Shown here one piece after another: positions 32,186 through 43,119 of a stretch of 64,000 bases of DNA. Source of the stretch: Saccharum officinarum (taxonomy: Eukaryota; Streptophyta; Magnoliopsida; Poales; Poaceae); contig CM036160.1 of the NCBI GenBank assembly GCA_020631735.1, forward strand, positions 8,152,746 through 8,216,745. Direction: 5' to 3'. Each line of letters begins with the position of its first letter. Positions within the stretch are counted from its first letter, which is position 1. The position numbers and the translations under genes are program-made. The notes below the pieces were generated by a model. It saw only the letters and a list, made by a program, of their open reading frames with translations. It did no database searches and was not told the DNA's origin.

Positions 32186-32471
32186 ATTATATTATAGCGC
32201 TTGATAATTGGATGCTCAGGCAATTTGTGTCAATTATTTTTTGTTTGCGCTCCTTGTTGTTGAAACAAATCAGTTTCTATTAGCGATACTCTACTGACTA
32301 TTTTGAAATGAATAGTTATGCATAAAACTAAAATAATGACCTGGTGTTTGATAAAGGTCACACAAATACCTTTTCTTGGTTCTTTCATGAATGGATTCTT
32401 GAGGCATGTAGGCTACTAGAATAATCAAGAGCCATGTAGTTTTTTTTATCTAAGGGATGGTCTTTCGGTTA
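32186..32471. other. Short intergenic stretch between CACTA and MITE
   Basis: AT-rich, no recognisable gene or repeat apart from the TTA duplication of the next element at its end. Confidence 0.35.
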
Positions 32472-32664
32472 GAGCAACTCTAACAGCTTGGCTAAAATTA
32501 GTAGCCAGATTCCACTGTTTAACTATTTTGTAAAACAAAAAACTTCTAAAAAAGAAGAGGTCCACAATAGCCTCGCTATTTTACAAAGTCAAATAGCGAG
32601 TGCCCGTGGTTGGATTTATATGGCCATCGAAAATCAAGGAATAACCAAGTTGTTGAAGTTGCTC
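32472..32664. mobile_element. Tourist-like MITE (193 bp)
   Basis: The left end is GAGCAACTCTAACAGCTTGG and the reverse complement of the right end is GAGCAACTTCAACAACTTGG. TTA flanks both sides (32469-32471, 32665-32667). Terminal repeat plus TTA duplication indicates PIF/Harbinger. It is non-coding and unrelated in sequence to the GGGCCTGTTTGG family. Confidence 0.8.
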
Positions 32665-32727
32665 TTACTTTCTTGGATTTGAGCTAGTTTTGAACTTCTC
32701 AGTGCATGTGCTTTGAACTGTAATTAG

Positions 32728-33341
32728 TTCAAATTCTCAGTGCATATGTGCGTATAGTAAGTGTGGACTGATGCTCTTTGTTTTCAAAAGGGCTGAAGTC
32801 GATTTTTTACATTATTTGAAAGCACATAAGTTAATACTAAAATTAAATAGAATAAAATCCATGGAACCCAAGTAATCGATGTGGCTTATTGAAAATGAAA
32901 CTCAAAAGTGTGAAAAGAATTTGTCTTTGGTGCACATTGCGGTGGTGGGAGGATAAGTCAACAGTCATTTTACATTATTCTTATAGAGGCAGTAAGTAAC
33001 AAAAGTGAAAAAAAAACTGTCAAGAGTAGTTAATAAAAAATACAAAATTGTCTAGGGTCCATAAGCAAATAAGGAAAGCTTCTTGTATCGTGTGCAGCTT
33101 GGATCCACCACTGCTAAACTTTATACCTCTAAACTTTAAAGTCTCTAAAACATGTGTGTGCTTGGAATTGTGACAAGTCAAATTCTCATGCATATGGACT
33201 GATGCTTTTGTCTGAAGAGGGCTGAAGTCGATTTTTTACATTATTTAAAAGCACATAAGTTAATATTAAAATAAAATAGAATAAAATCCACGAACCCAGG
33301 TAAACGTTGTGGCTTATTGAAAATGAAACTCAAAAGTGTAC
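32728..33341. repeat. Local duplication, unit about 430 bp, containing direct-repeat copy 2
   Basis: The segment with GGGCTGAAGTCGATTTTTTA, AAAGCACATAAGTTAATA and GTGGCTTATTGAAAATGAAA occurs at about 32728-32915 and again at about 33172-33341. Between them, at 32915-33105, lies the second copy of the 200-bp direct repeat found at 16430-16630. Function unknown; no coding capacity seen. Confidence 0.8.
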
Positions 33342-33724
33342 CTTGTACCCCTCTCACAAATCTTCCTCTGTTATCATGAGCACACCTCATGAGTTTTCAG
33401 TGTCACATGACTTTTGTCAGGCACGACAAAACAATTAAATCCATTGTCATGAAGCCCTTCCAATTAAGGCCTCTTGACCCACTATGGATTTTTTTTCATG
33501 TGCATCAGCAATCTATGATTAAATTAAATGTTTTTCTTGTAGAAATTAAATAATGAAAAACATTAGCCAGCCAGTTGGCTTAAGAAGCCCCCATGCGCAA
33601 AAATCATTTCTACAGATGGTTCTTTTAAGAAGACTGCATGTAGAAACACTTGCATTATTGGAGGCCTTTTGCCTATGGAAATCATGTGGAACAGGACTGC
33701 CTGTAAAAATGTTTTCCTATTAGG
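33342..33724. other. Intergenic stretch, nothing recognised
   Basis: AT-rich sequence with no recognisable gene, leading into the LINE fragment. Words such as AAGAAGCCCCCATGCGCAAAA and TAAGAAGACTGCATGTAGAAA suggest an old transposon but no termini were found. Confidence 0.3.
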
Positions 33725-35270
33725 GCTGTTTGGAGCAAGTTTTTTCAAAGGAAGACTTCCACTTGCATCCGGGAGATTCTGGAGCTGTTCGCCGGTGCCT
33801 CCGGCCTCTCCACAAACCTCGACAAATGCACAATGACCCCAATCTGTTGCTCTCAGGAAGACATCCAGGCCGTGCAGCAAGTCTTACCTTGCAAGATCCA
33901 AGAGTTCCCGACGAAGTACCTGGGTGCGCCAGTCTCATTGTCCAGGCTCAACCGCGCCGAGGAGCAACAACTTGTCGATAAGGTGGCAGCTCGAATTCCA
34001 ACATGGAAGGGCGGACTCCTGACAAATGCAGGGAGGGCAACTCTTACTTAGACAACACTATCTGCTATCCCAGTCCATGTTTCAATTTGTTTGCAATCTG
34101 TTGGCGTGGGCTATTCGACAGATTGACAAGAGGCGACAAGCGTTTCTTTGCGCGGGTACTGAGTCTGTCTCTGGCAGGCGGTGCAGGGTCGCTTGCCCAT
34201 AGCGTGCTCCCAAGGAACATGGAGGGCTGGGGCTGCCAACTCTCGGGTGCTTGGCTTCGCGCTTCGCCTTCGATGGGAGTGGCTGCGACGGACACATCCT
34301 GATTGCGGCTTGGGCACAGCTACCTTCAAAGCCGAAACATGTTGTCGCTGCAATGTTCAGTGCTTCTGTTACTGTCCAGGTGGTGATGGCACCACCACAC
34401 GCTTCTGGACGAATTCCTGGCTACCGGACGGCACAATTTGTGCTTTCGCGCCAAAATTCTTCCGAGCGGTCGGGTGCCACGGTGCAATCGCACAATCAGG
34501 GATGCGATGCTGACCCACCAGTGGGCAAAGGGACATCACCTGTGCGCGATTGCTCCTGGTACTCTGTGAATACGTTCACCTATGGAAAGGCTCGAAGGAT
34601 CCAGCTAACACGATGGGACTCCGATCGTTTTATCTGGAAATGGACGGAGAGTGGAGCTTAATACCGCCTCATTGGCGTACAGGCAGTACTTCACAGGGAT
34701 GATAACCTTGTTTGGCCCAAGCAAGTTTGGAGATCGGCAGTGCCGCCCGAGCTCAAATTCTTCTTCTAGCTTGCTCTTCATGGGCGCCTGTGGATAGGCT
34801 GAGCGTCACAGCGGCACGGCCTACAACAAGACGCAGTCTGTGTGCTCTGTGATCACAAGGATGAGACCACCTATCACTTTCTGGCCTCATGCGTGTTCAC
34901 TCGTGAGGTATGGCACCGACTGCTCTCAAGCTGGAGATGAAACACCTAGTTCCGCTTGATGGTTCTTGTCTGTCGGACTCGTGGCAGAACACAAGAAACA
35001 GCCATTCCGAAGCCTTCAAGCGAACCTTCGACTCGCTTATGCTGCTCGTCTCTTGGAAGGTCTGGAAGGAACACAATCGGAGAACATTTGACAACAACAC
35101 GAGGACACCCTCAATTGTGCGCGCTGATTTTGGAGAGGCACACCTGGATCGCCGCGGGCTTTTTCGTAGCCTCGCGTTGTTGATCGTCTTAGCTAACTAG
35201 TGGCCGCAGACTGCCTTCTCTTTCAATAGTTGCAACAGTTAATTTCTCAGTTGTACATCTTTACAGCGCC
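33725..35270 (+). mobile_element. LINE fragment: end of RT and zinc-binding region, decayed
   Basis: The reading gives the distal part of an L1-type ORF2: FAGASGLSTNLDKC, EFPTKYLGAPVSLSRL and VAARIPTWKGGLLTNAGRATLT (33770-34050), then FWTNSWLPDGTI near 34400, and a zf-RVT block with WPKQVWRSAVPPELKFFF, CVLCDHKDETTYHFLASC and VWHRLL (34700-34920). Several frame changes and stops break it. No RNase H and no poly-A tail were seen before the assembly gap at 35282. It is a different LINE copy from those at 1-1715 and 12190-13622. Confidence 0.8.
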
Positions 35271-35281
35271 ACCGTTGAAGC

Positions 35282-35381
35282 NNNNNNNNNNNNNNNNNNN
35301 NNNNNNNNNNNNNNNNNNNNNNNNNNNNNNNNNNNNNNNNNNNNNNNNNNNNNNNNNNNNNNNNNNNNNNNNNNNNNNNNN
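35282..35381. other. Assembly gap (100 N)
   Basis: A 100-base run of N. The 5' LTR and coding part of the second Sirevirus are expected to lie in or before it but are not in this window. Confidence 0.99.
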
Positions 35382-36111
35382 TTGATCTCCCTGTCTATAT
35401 TTGCTATGTGCTCATTTGTGGTGAACCTCTTTTAAATTGCTCAAACTTGATCAAACTTGCTAAAATGCCATATTTCATCTCATTTTGGTCATTTTGAGCA
35501 TTTGCTAGCACTTTGTATTTGTTGCTATATATACATGACAACATCAGCTAGAGCATCTTTTAATCTACTTGCTATAATCTTAAAGCTTCTGCATTTGTGC
35601 ATTTCTGCATTCATAGCATGTTTTGAGGAGGAGTTGTAATCCTTGGGCTCTAGCTTGATAAGTGCATGTGTCAACAAGGGGGAGAGATATGTCACACTCA
35701 CCATGTCAACAAGGGGGATAAGTTGTCAGCAAGGGGGAGAAGTCTCCATTTCGTGCATTCATTTGAGAGAGATTGCATTTGTTCAGGGGGAGTTGCATTT
35801 GAGTTGCTTTTGCTAGATGTGTTGAGCCTTTGCCTCTTCTGGAGGGTCTAGCAGGTTCTCCTTTTCGAGCTTTGCTAGTGGTGTTGAGCCCGTTGCCTCT
35901 TCTTGAGGGCTAGCTTTGTTTTACTTGGTTGCGTCGAGCCGTTGTCCATATCTTTGGGGACCAAGTTTTTTGCTTATTTCAAATGACCTGTTTCGGCTTT
36001 TCTTTGGTTTTTAGTCATTTGGTTGAGCTCTTTGTTTTCTCTTCTTCTTTTTTCTTTTGCTCAAGCTATTCGTTGTATTGGTATTGACAATGCACTCATC
36101 AAGGGGGAGAT
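35382..36111 (+). mobile_element. 3' internal end of a second Sirevirus, with polypurine-tract array
   Basis: At least five GGGGGA-type tracts occur: CAACAAGGGGGAGAGA (about 35672), CAACAAGGGGGATAAG (35707), CAGCAAGGGGGAGAAG (35729), TCAGGGGGAGTTG (35783) and ATCAAGGGGGAGAT (36098-36111). The last abuts the LTR. A degenerate repeat around GTTGAGCC..TTGCCTCTTC occurs at 35820-35935. No ORF of the element is left on this side of the gap. Confidence 0.85.
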
Positions 36112-38445
36112 TGCGAACACAAGGTTGACAAGTACCCTTATGTGTTCGTTTGTGATGAGTGATTGTCAATGTGATCCACGAAGTAGGTTGAGTGGTGACT
36201 AACCCTACCATAGTGAAAGCTATGTGTGCATGTCTCTTGGCTCGTGATGTGCAGGTGTGGAGCACGGAGGCGGTAGTCGACGGTGAGGTGAAGGTCAAGG
36301 AGGACGTGCCGTGCCGATGGACCGGGAGTGGTGAAGGGTGGACGTGAGGCTTGGATCGAGGGACCAAGAGGCCGGGTGACTAGCCGCGGTGGCTGACACT
36401 TGGGACATCGACAAATGCAAGTGTACATGGTGATGAAGACGGCGTCGACCAAGTCAAGATGGAGACGATGGCGTCGTGGCACTTGGCGAAGGCCGGTGGG
36501 CCGAGTCAAGGAGGAAGGCGAAGGCATCATGCTTGGCGGAGGTCGGACACGCGCCGACATCGGGGGTTGGTGGTTTCATCCTCAAAACCATCGGCGGGGG
36601 ACATGTATGAAGTACGCTACTCGCGAGCGATTTGGTGGTTTGGGCCTCAAAACCATCGGTGGCGGGTTTACGGGTTTGGGCCTTAAAACCCGGGCGGAGG
36701 TTCCGAGGAGGAACGGATGGCACGTGGCGGCATCGGGGAGTTCGCGTCGAGGCGAAGCTACCGGTGAGGAGGCGCGGTGGCCATCGGATGAAGTTGACAC
36801 AGGATTGGACCTTTACGCCCTTGGGCTAAATGGTTTGACTCATTTGTATCCAGGGGCAAAACTGGAAATATGTAATAGCCCTGTTAAATAGGATGAGGGA
36901 TCCCCCATCTCCCTCACCTCCATCATTAGCATTTTCTTTCATCCTTGTTAGGGTTTCCCTCTCCCTTAGTTGCTTGTGAGAGAGAGGTCCATAACTCTTG
37001 TTGAATCCGAGTTTATCAAGTGGGAATGGTGGCCCTTACCACCTCTTGTCCTTCGCGATTCAATTTTTGAGTTGTGTTTATTGTGTTCTTCGTATTCTTC
37101 ACGTTCCTCTTTTCCCTCTCCTCTTTCGTGGCTTGATTCGTCGATTTGAGACCGTTTTGAGTCGTTCTTTTTGCGTTGATTTGTGCTATGACATGAGTTG
37201 AAGCTATTCTAAGGGTTAATTGGACTAAATCAACTCGAGCACGGAGAAATCGACGTTTTTCTTTTCGGGCGATTTTTTCATGTTCTTGGCTCGATCTGAG
37301 ATTTCTCGGAGTTTGGTTAATCCCGTGCGATGATTTCTTGGGAATAGGTTCGGGCTTTGTTGAATTTCACTTGTGCAATTTTTGGGGACGAATCATCAAG
37401 GATTGGGTAGGATTTGGTTGAATTTGTTGAAGCCGCTTTTCCTGTTCGTCCTTTACTGTTCTTCGTCAGGTTCTTGTGTGTTTCATGAGAGTTGGTCTTC
37501 TGCTTGTTTCTGCAGTAGCGCTATCAACGTCGGCACTCTGATGCTGCGCGTGCTCACTGAGCAGCGCTTGCACTCGACCGCTGGAGCCTAGTTCGCTTCC
37601 AGTCTGAGAACATCCAGGGCCAGCACTCCAAGCTGTAGCACGTAGAGCTCCTGATGCTCGTTACTCATCCTGAGCCATGTGCTCCTTTTCTTAATTCCAG
37701 TGCGTCAGGTGTTTCTTTTTGAGTTTGTTTTTTCTCGTTGTTGATGGAGAGCAACACCTCCACTTCTCTGTCCCTGTGGCTGGTGACCAAGAGGTGCACG
37801 ATTGGATGAATCAAGGCACGTGAGTGCCTAGCACCTTCGGTGCTCATCCAGCAGCTCTAGTTGCTTGCCGATTTAATTTCCTGACCGCACAGCTTGCTTG
37901 CCAGCAGTTCCCATCCGCTCCCTCTCCTCTGTCTGTTCTTTTTGTTCGCTGCAGATCTCCGGCAGGAGCATGGCCAGGGCCGAGCACATCAGTGACGTAT
38001 CCTCCAGGACCGAGCAAGAGCTCGCCTGAGAGTCCCAGTGGCCTGTCCAACCTCCGAAGGAGCACCACCTCTCAGGCTGCTCGTGGTCCGTCGTTCATCG
38101 CCTGAGTGCTTTTTTCTCTGCTCGCTTCAGTTCGTTGTTTCAGTTCTTCTGCAAGCCACGGACAGTCCACGGAGTAGTCACAGACAGTCAGCGACTACAC
38201 AGTCAAGGCTGTTTTTACTCATTTCTTCACGTGTTCGTTTTCCTCGTTTCTTCGCGTGTTCGTTTTCATCGGTTCTCAAGTGTGTCTAAGACTTCTTGTG
38301 AGATATCTTGCTACGTGTTAGCACGTGTATCTCACGACTTTGGTGTGAGTCAAAGTTTTGGTTGTGTGTTGAGCCGAGGATCAACGTTTTGAAAGAAATT
38401 TGAGGCTCCCATTCACCCCCTCTGTTCGCCATTTCCGGTCCTTCA
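36112..38445 (+). repeat. 3' LTR of the second Sirevirus (about 2.33 kb)
   Basis: It begins TGCGAACACAAGGTTGACAAG right after a polypurine tract and ends TTTCCGGTCCTTCA where lectin-gene sequence begins. The other LTR is not in the window, so the ends are set by the TG/CA rule, the adjacent tract and the sharp change into lectin coding sequence. The segment contains GC-rich open frames (36400-36891) that have no motif. It is unrelated in sequence to the 1607-bp LTR of the first Sirevirus. Confidence 0.75.
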
Positions 38446-39017
38446 ATATAGATACCGACATGTTTGTCGTCGTCATCCAGCAAGTCGCTGCTCAATACAG
38501 TGTCAAGCTCCACAGCAAAGACATGGTTGCTGGAATTGCCATTGGCCTTCTTGCTGAGGAGGCCGAGGAACTGGTTGGAGAACGCAGTGGACATGTTCTT
38601 GGTCGGGGAGATGAAGAAGGTGAGGCCGTGCGCACTCACACCGGGGGCGATGGAGCGGATGGCAAACACGAACGCGGCGGAGAAGGACTGCACCGTGCCG
38701 TTGTGGGATCCCTTACGGAAGTGCAGCGGGGTCGGGTGGAACGCTTGGCCTTTAAGCTAGGCCGAGCCATTGGTCAGGTGGAGGAGGCCATTGGGCGTGA
38801 CCGTGGCCAAGCCGTTGAGGATGATGCCTGTGTCGGCAAAGCCGGAATAGATGAACTGTTGGCCATGTCCGGCAGTTAGAATGGTGACCAAGTTGAAGCA
38901 AAGGAAGAAGAAGACCAGTTTCAAGAGTATATGTTTGTTGTGCCAAGAATTGTTAGGAACTTTGGACTTGGAAGAATGGAAAAGCTTACTGCTAAAAACC
39001 GTAAGCCTGCAAAGCAT
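38446..39017 (-). pseudogene. L-type lectin receptor kinase pseudogene (lectin domain only), truncated by a Sirevirus
   Basis: Read right to left, a hydrophobic signal-like segment (LLKLVFFFLCFNLVTILTAG) is followed by the legume-lectin domain: QQFIYSGFADTGIILNGLA, LLHLTNGSA, AFHPTPLHFR, VQSFSAAFVFAIRS, GLTFFISPTKN, QFLGLLSKKANGN and HVFAVELDTVLSS, ending at DDDKHVGIYI. There the sequence switches abruptly to the Sirevirus LTR end (38445). A TAG near 38757 replaces an expected residue in NGSA*LKGQ. The ATG at 39017 is the only in-frame one, and the usual start next to the signal peptide may be lost. A TATATATA run near 39050 lies at a plausible promoter distance. Transmembrane and kinase parts are missing, either displaced beyond the retrotransposon and gap, or deleted. 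Confidence 0.85.
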
Positions 39018-39059
39018 ATACGAGTTGCAACAGACATGGAGTGGAGAGTATATATATAC

Positions 39060-39555
39060 AGACTAGCCGCGAAGACGTTTGCGTTTCACCGATTAGCTCA
39101 GTTTCAATAATTCATCAAGAAGTCATATTTGTCAGTCAATATGCAACTGGTATTGCTTGTATTGACTTTGCACTAGATATGTATACTGTCTACTAGTAGT
39201 GTATACGTTGAAGCTTCCTCGTGAACTTGTTTGGTCCTTTTGAAACCAGAGAGACACCGTAAACGTTTTGACTGTCAAATTAAATTCAGTTATTCAACGT
39301 GAGCGGCGGGTACTGGGATAGAAAATAACAATAATGAGCCGTTCTATATTTACCGAAGCATTCCGTAGACAATTTGTCACGAGGTAGCTGCACAAGATGA
39401 TCGATGTAACACTTCTTCAGTCAACAATTTCTTTAAAACTGAAGAGAAGCGTTGTTTCTGGTAGATAACATATGCTATCCCAAATCGAAAAAAATATGTA
39501 AATATAATAATAGATCTTATCAAAATCAAAGAACTTTAGTTTTCTATGAATTACA
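39060..39555. other. Upstream region of the lectin pseudogene, no gene recognised
   Basis: AT-rich sequence without recognisable coding region or transposon ends. It would be the promoter side of the lectin receptor pseudogene. Confidence 0.35.
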
Positions 39556-39819
39556 CAGTACAATGCAGACGCTCACAATGCACGTATACTCACCCCTATG
39601 AACACACACGCAAACCCTACCCCTATGAGCATCTAGGAAGACCAGACAAATCCCTGAGATTGACAAAGTCGCCACATACGCCTCATTGATGACAGGAATG
39701 TCGCCTGACACTGAAAATACAAACGCTATTAAATCCTAGAATATTCGCTCCCACGGGGAGTCAAACCCAGGAGCTGAGATGCTATTAAGATTGTTGTAAC
39801 CAGTAGGCAACACAATCCC
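39556..39819 (-). mobile_element. tRNA-derived SINE, minus orientation
   Basis: On the minus strand it reads TTGCCTACTGGTTACAACA (A-box side), then GGGTTTGACTCCC (B box, 39757-39769 on the plus strand) and GGGAGCGAATATTCTAGGATTTAATA, TTTTCAGTGTCAGG, and a tail with CCTAGATGCTCATAGGGGTAGGGTTTGCGTGTG. The same order is seen in the SINE at 13873-14046. A pol III-type promoter and the absence of coding sequence support the call; exact ends are approximate. Confidence 0.7.
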
Positions 39820-40378
39820 TAAATTTAACTAAGTCTATAGAAAATGTTATCAACATGCAAGACTCCAGATAAGTGTACTATAAACATATACTTCATGACA
39901 CATCAAATTTTACTTATTAATAATTCACAAAAAAATTACTTATTAATAAGTTTGACTAAGTATTTTTCTATACTTTTATTCTTTTAGGGATATGGAGGAG
40001 TATAATGCAACCAGGAGGGGCTGACTTAGGTTCATGCATAGCGACCCTTTCTGTTTTTGAAGTAGTCATGGCGACCATTGAATTATACTGTAACTAAAGG
40101 TCAACTTCATTCCCATATGGGCTGCTAAAAAACGAACTAGTCGTACGGCGAGAGGGAGTTTTTTTGTGCGGTCAACGGTCTGTCTAATGCAAGACAGGAT
40201 AGACAGTGTGTGGCCAAAAACAGGATGCGACCTGTTATGTCCGAATCAGTCAACTAGATGGGACAGGAGCATGGACTTTCATAGATAAACACATTGCGGA
40301 TCACTCTCCTGACTGCCAACTGGGGTCCATCCACACCCTGTCCAACCCAACGCCGCGGATCAAGCCGATCGATCAATT
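39820..40378. other. Intergenic stretch, nothing recognised
   Basis: No gene. The last nine bases (CGATCAATT, 40370-40378) are the probable left target duplication of the following MULE-like element. Confidence 0.35.
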
Positions 40379-40701
40379 GAGTAAAATTCATCTCTAAACT
40401 TGCAAGACGGTTTTGTCTCATCCTAACCCTCAAAGTTTGGTATTTGAGTTCTCAAACTTATATGATGTCATTTGGGTCCCCGGCTCTTAATATTTGGATC
40501 CTCAAACCTCACTAGTCACTATTACAGATGTGGCTACCACTGCAAGGTACTCTGAAACTGATAGTGCTAAGTTACCGCTACTGGTTGCTTTAAGCCTAAA
40601 TAGGGATAAAGAACTATCATTGCCAGTTATTATTGTTAATAAACAGCCGTGACACTATCACAACTCTTTTTCGCTTCTCCCCATCGAGCATCTCAAGTAC
40701 G

Positions 40702-40775
40702 TCTCTCTCTCTTTCTCTCTCTCTCTCCTAGTCCTATGCTTCCCTCTCAATCCCTCCCTCCCTCCCTCCCTCCCT
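40702..40775. repeat. CT-rich and (TCCC)n simple sequence
   Basis: A (CT)n-like tract at 40702-40728 is followed by a (TCCC)n run at about 40751-40775, inside the MULE-like element. Confidence 0.9.
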
Positions 40776-41666
40776 AGCCCTCCACCTCTAGCATCACTGC
40801 TCCCTCTCCCCTTCCAATGTCACCACTCGCCCTGCCCTGCCACCTCTATCCTCCGGCATGGGGTTACAAGCCTGCAACTCAAGGATCCAGCGCAATCTTG
40901 CAGTGGTGTGGCCCTCCCTCCCCCCCAATCAGGCCCCTGCCTTCTCCAGGATCGCAATAGGTCGTAGGGGTGAGCTAGGGTTGTGGTGGGCAACAATGAC
41001 GGTGAGATGGTGCGCCATGACATGGTAGTGGATAACGTATGGGTGGCGATGGCGCGCAGACGCGGCAACTGGTCGTTGCTTCTTTTTTTCTTTTATTTAT
41101 GAAAAGGGCAAAACCACCCGGTAGTGAAAGGCGTGACTTATTACTACCGTTGCGTGGTGTCAGTCGCCAAAACCAGCAGTGACAGGGGTTGATAGTCAAT
41201 GGTGTTTGCTAGTTATATAGTTGTGTCAGCACGTTAATGTCATCTATGTATACCAAAACTTCTCCAGGGCACCAACATTGGTTCAATCTGGTTTTCACTT
41301 GTTCCATGCACAAACATGACATGATGACTATGTGTTGGCATAGACCCAATATGTGAGACCCACTTGTCAACGTTAATGTCATCATCCTCTCTCTACCATC
41401 TTCCACAAGCACCCTCTCTCCCTCTTCCATGTCTAGCTTGCCACAAATGTCGATGATGTGCTTTGGTAAATGGTGGCGCTCGGCGTTGGCACAACGGATG
41501 CCTTCTCTCTTGTCCCGTCATTTTTAGTATAAGTGGGGGCGAGAAGGTTTGAGAGCGAGAAAAGCAACATTGACACAAGGGTCACACATGTCAGGTCCAT
41601 GTCAACACAAGGTGTACATACCATTTCAATGCATGGAGTGGGTTAGAACCCATTGAACCAAAATGT

Positions 41667-42614
41667 TACTCCCTCCGTCCCACAAGACGTTCTAGGACCG
41701 GACACCAATACCAAGAATGATGGCAAAAGACTTGTAAGCCCCTACTCCACTACTTTCTCTCTTCCCGCACATTATCATCTCTCCTGCTCTTCTTTCCTGT
41801 TCCTCTTCCAGATCTAGACTTCTGCACGGACACCGCCAAGGAGATGGACTGGGCAAGCAGGCCTCTTCCTCGCTGGCGCGCAGGAGCGGGTCCACGCCAC
41901 TGCAGGGGGACACCGTGCCTGTGGGTCAGGCCATGCCCGTGCATTTGGCCGCGCCGACGCTGGAGACCACGCGACTGGGCGACCGCCACGCCCGCAATCC
42001 GCCTGAGTGGAAGGTGCCGCCGGTGGGGAAGGTGCCGACGCCGAGGACCACGCAGTGGGGAAGGTGCCGCGGCTGCTGGTGGGGGAAGTGGCCGCCGCCG
42101 CCGCTGTTGGTGGGGAAGGGGCTGCCTCCGCTGCTGGTGCTGGTGGGAGAAAGGGCCCCTACTGCTGGTGAAGGAAGGGGCCGCCATGCGTGCCGCGAGT
42201 GTGCCGCGCCTAGGTGCACCACCACGATGGGAGGGGGAGGCGTGGTGGACGGGAGGCCTATGGTGGAGAACGAGGCGATGGGAAGGGTAGGTGCGGTGGA
42301 GGAGGCGATGGGAAGGGGAGGTGCAGTGGAGGCAGAAAGGGGAACTCGCCGGCCGCCGGCGGCCGCTCTCGGATGGGCAGAGCCACGAGCTCCACGCGAA
42401 GGTCGGAAGGAAAGGATAAGCCTCCTCCCACCGTCTGTTATTTATTTATTTTTATTTGTGTGATAGTGGACGATAGGGAGGCAGGGAGGTGAAGGATGGA
42501 TCGGTGTCGTACAGAGAATAGAGTGGGACCCACGTCTATAGAAGCTAAAACGTCCTTCTTTATGTCACAGTTTTTTAATCGCAAAACGTCCTCTGTTGAG
42601 AGACTGAGAAAGTA
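41667..42614. mobile_element. Stowaway-like element carrying a GC-rich insert (about 950 bp)
   Basis: The left end TACTCCCTCCGTCCCACAAG is a classic Stowaway terminus. The right end, reverse-complemented, reads TACTTTCTCAGTCTCTCAAC and is degenerate. Both are followed within 20-25 bases by GACGTTCTAGGAC / GGACGTTTTGCG, supporting pairing. TA stands at both ends (41667-41668, 42613-42614). Unlike normal 150-300 bp Stowaways, the inside holds about 600 bases of very GC-rich sequence with open frames of 148 and 182 codons (41844-42463) rich in Pro, Arg and Gly. These are probably a captured gene piece or simple GC-rich filler. Confidence 0.5.
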
Positions 42615-42984
42615 GCACCCAGAACAAAGTTTTATGGACCAAAATGATACACTCGTACAAATTCAGATACTCAAATATCAAAAATCAAGAACTGAGGACC
42701 CAGATGATGATACAGTTATACAAGTCTGTGGAGTGAATGATCAAAATTCAAAAGTTGGAGAGGTATGTAAATGATACCGCCGTCCAAATTTATGGACCCT
42801 AGCTAAATCTTACTCCGATTATTTGATACACTCCGCCATGGATAATGCGGCCGTTAAATCATCCTGTTGCCGGTGGCGCACCGGCCGGGGCCCGGGGGAA
42901 AGGTTGCCACACCATCGGACGTACGTAACAACCCCGATGCGAAGCATCTCCGGCGCGGCCAAGACGCGGACCGCCTGCGTGCAG

Positions 42985-42985
<1 letters not shown>

Positions 42986-43034
<49 letters not shown>
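42986..43034. repeat. (CA)n microsatellite, about 24 units
   Basis: A perfect CA dinucleotide tract. Frames reading Thr-His or Cys-Val repeats across it are artefacts. Confidence 0.98.
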
Positions 43035-43036
<2 letters not shown>

Positions 43037-43119
43037 ATGTAACCATGTTTTTTTTAGCCATGTGATGTGGTGTCGCGGGCAGCCGTACGGTACGTACGTG
43101 TGCCCGTGTCGCTTGCTCG

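Larger units (their letters stand above)
40379..42815. mobile_element. MULE-like element with GC-rich cargo (about 2.4 kb)
   Basis: The left end GAGTAAAATTCATCTCTAAA and the reverse complement of the right end GAGTAAGATTTAGCTAGGG share a diverged inverted repeat. It continues into similar words further in, such as ATTTGGGTCC..CTCTTAATATTTGG on the left and ATCTGGGTCCTCAGTTCTTG on the right. The flanks CGATCAATT (40370-40378) and CGATTATTT (42816-42824) agree at seven of nine bases. Inside lie CT-rich simple sequence, a GC-rich block (40790-41050) and a second GC-rich block (41844-42463) with long open frames but no known motif. GC-rich gene pieces inside Mutator-type ends would make this a Pack-MULE. 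No transposase was seen. The age of the ends makes the boundary call moderate. Confidence 0.55.

Noticed and set aside
36400..36891. 163-codon frame in the second Sirevirus LTR
   Set aside because: It lies in LTR non-coding DNA and has no motif.
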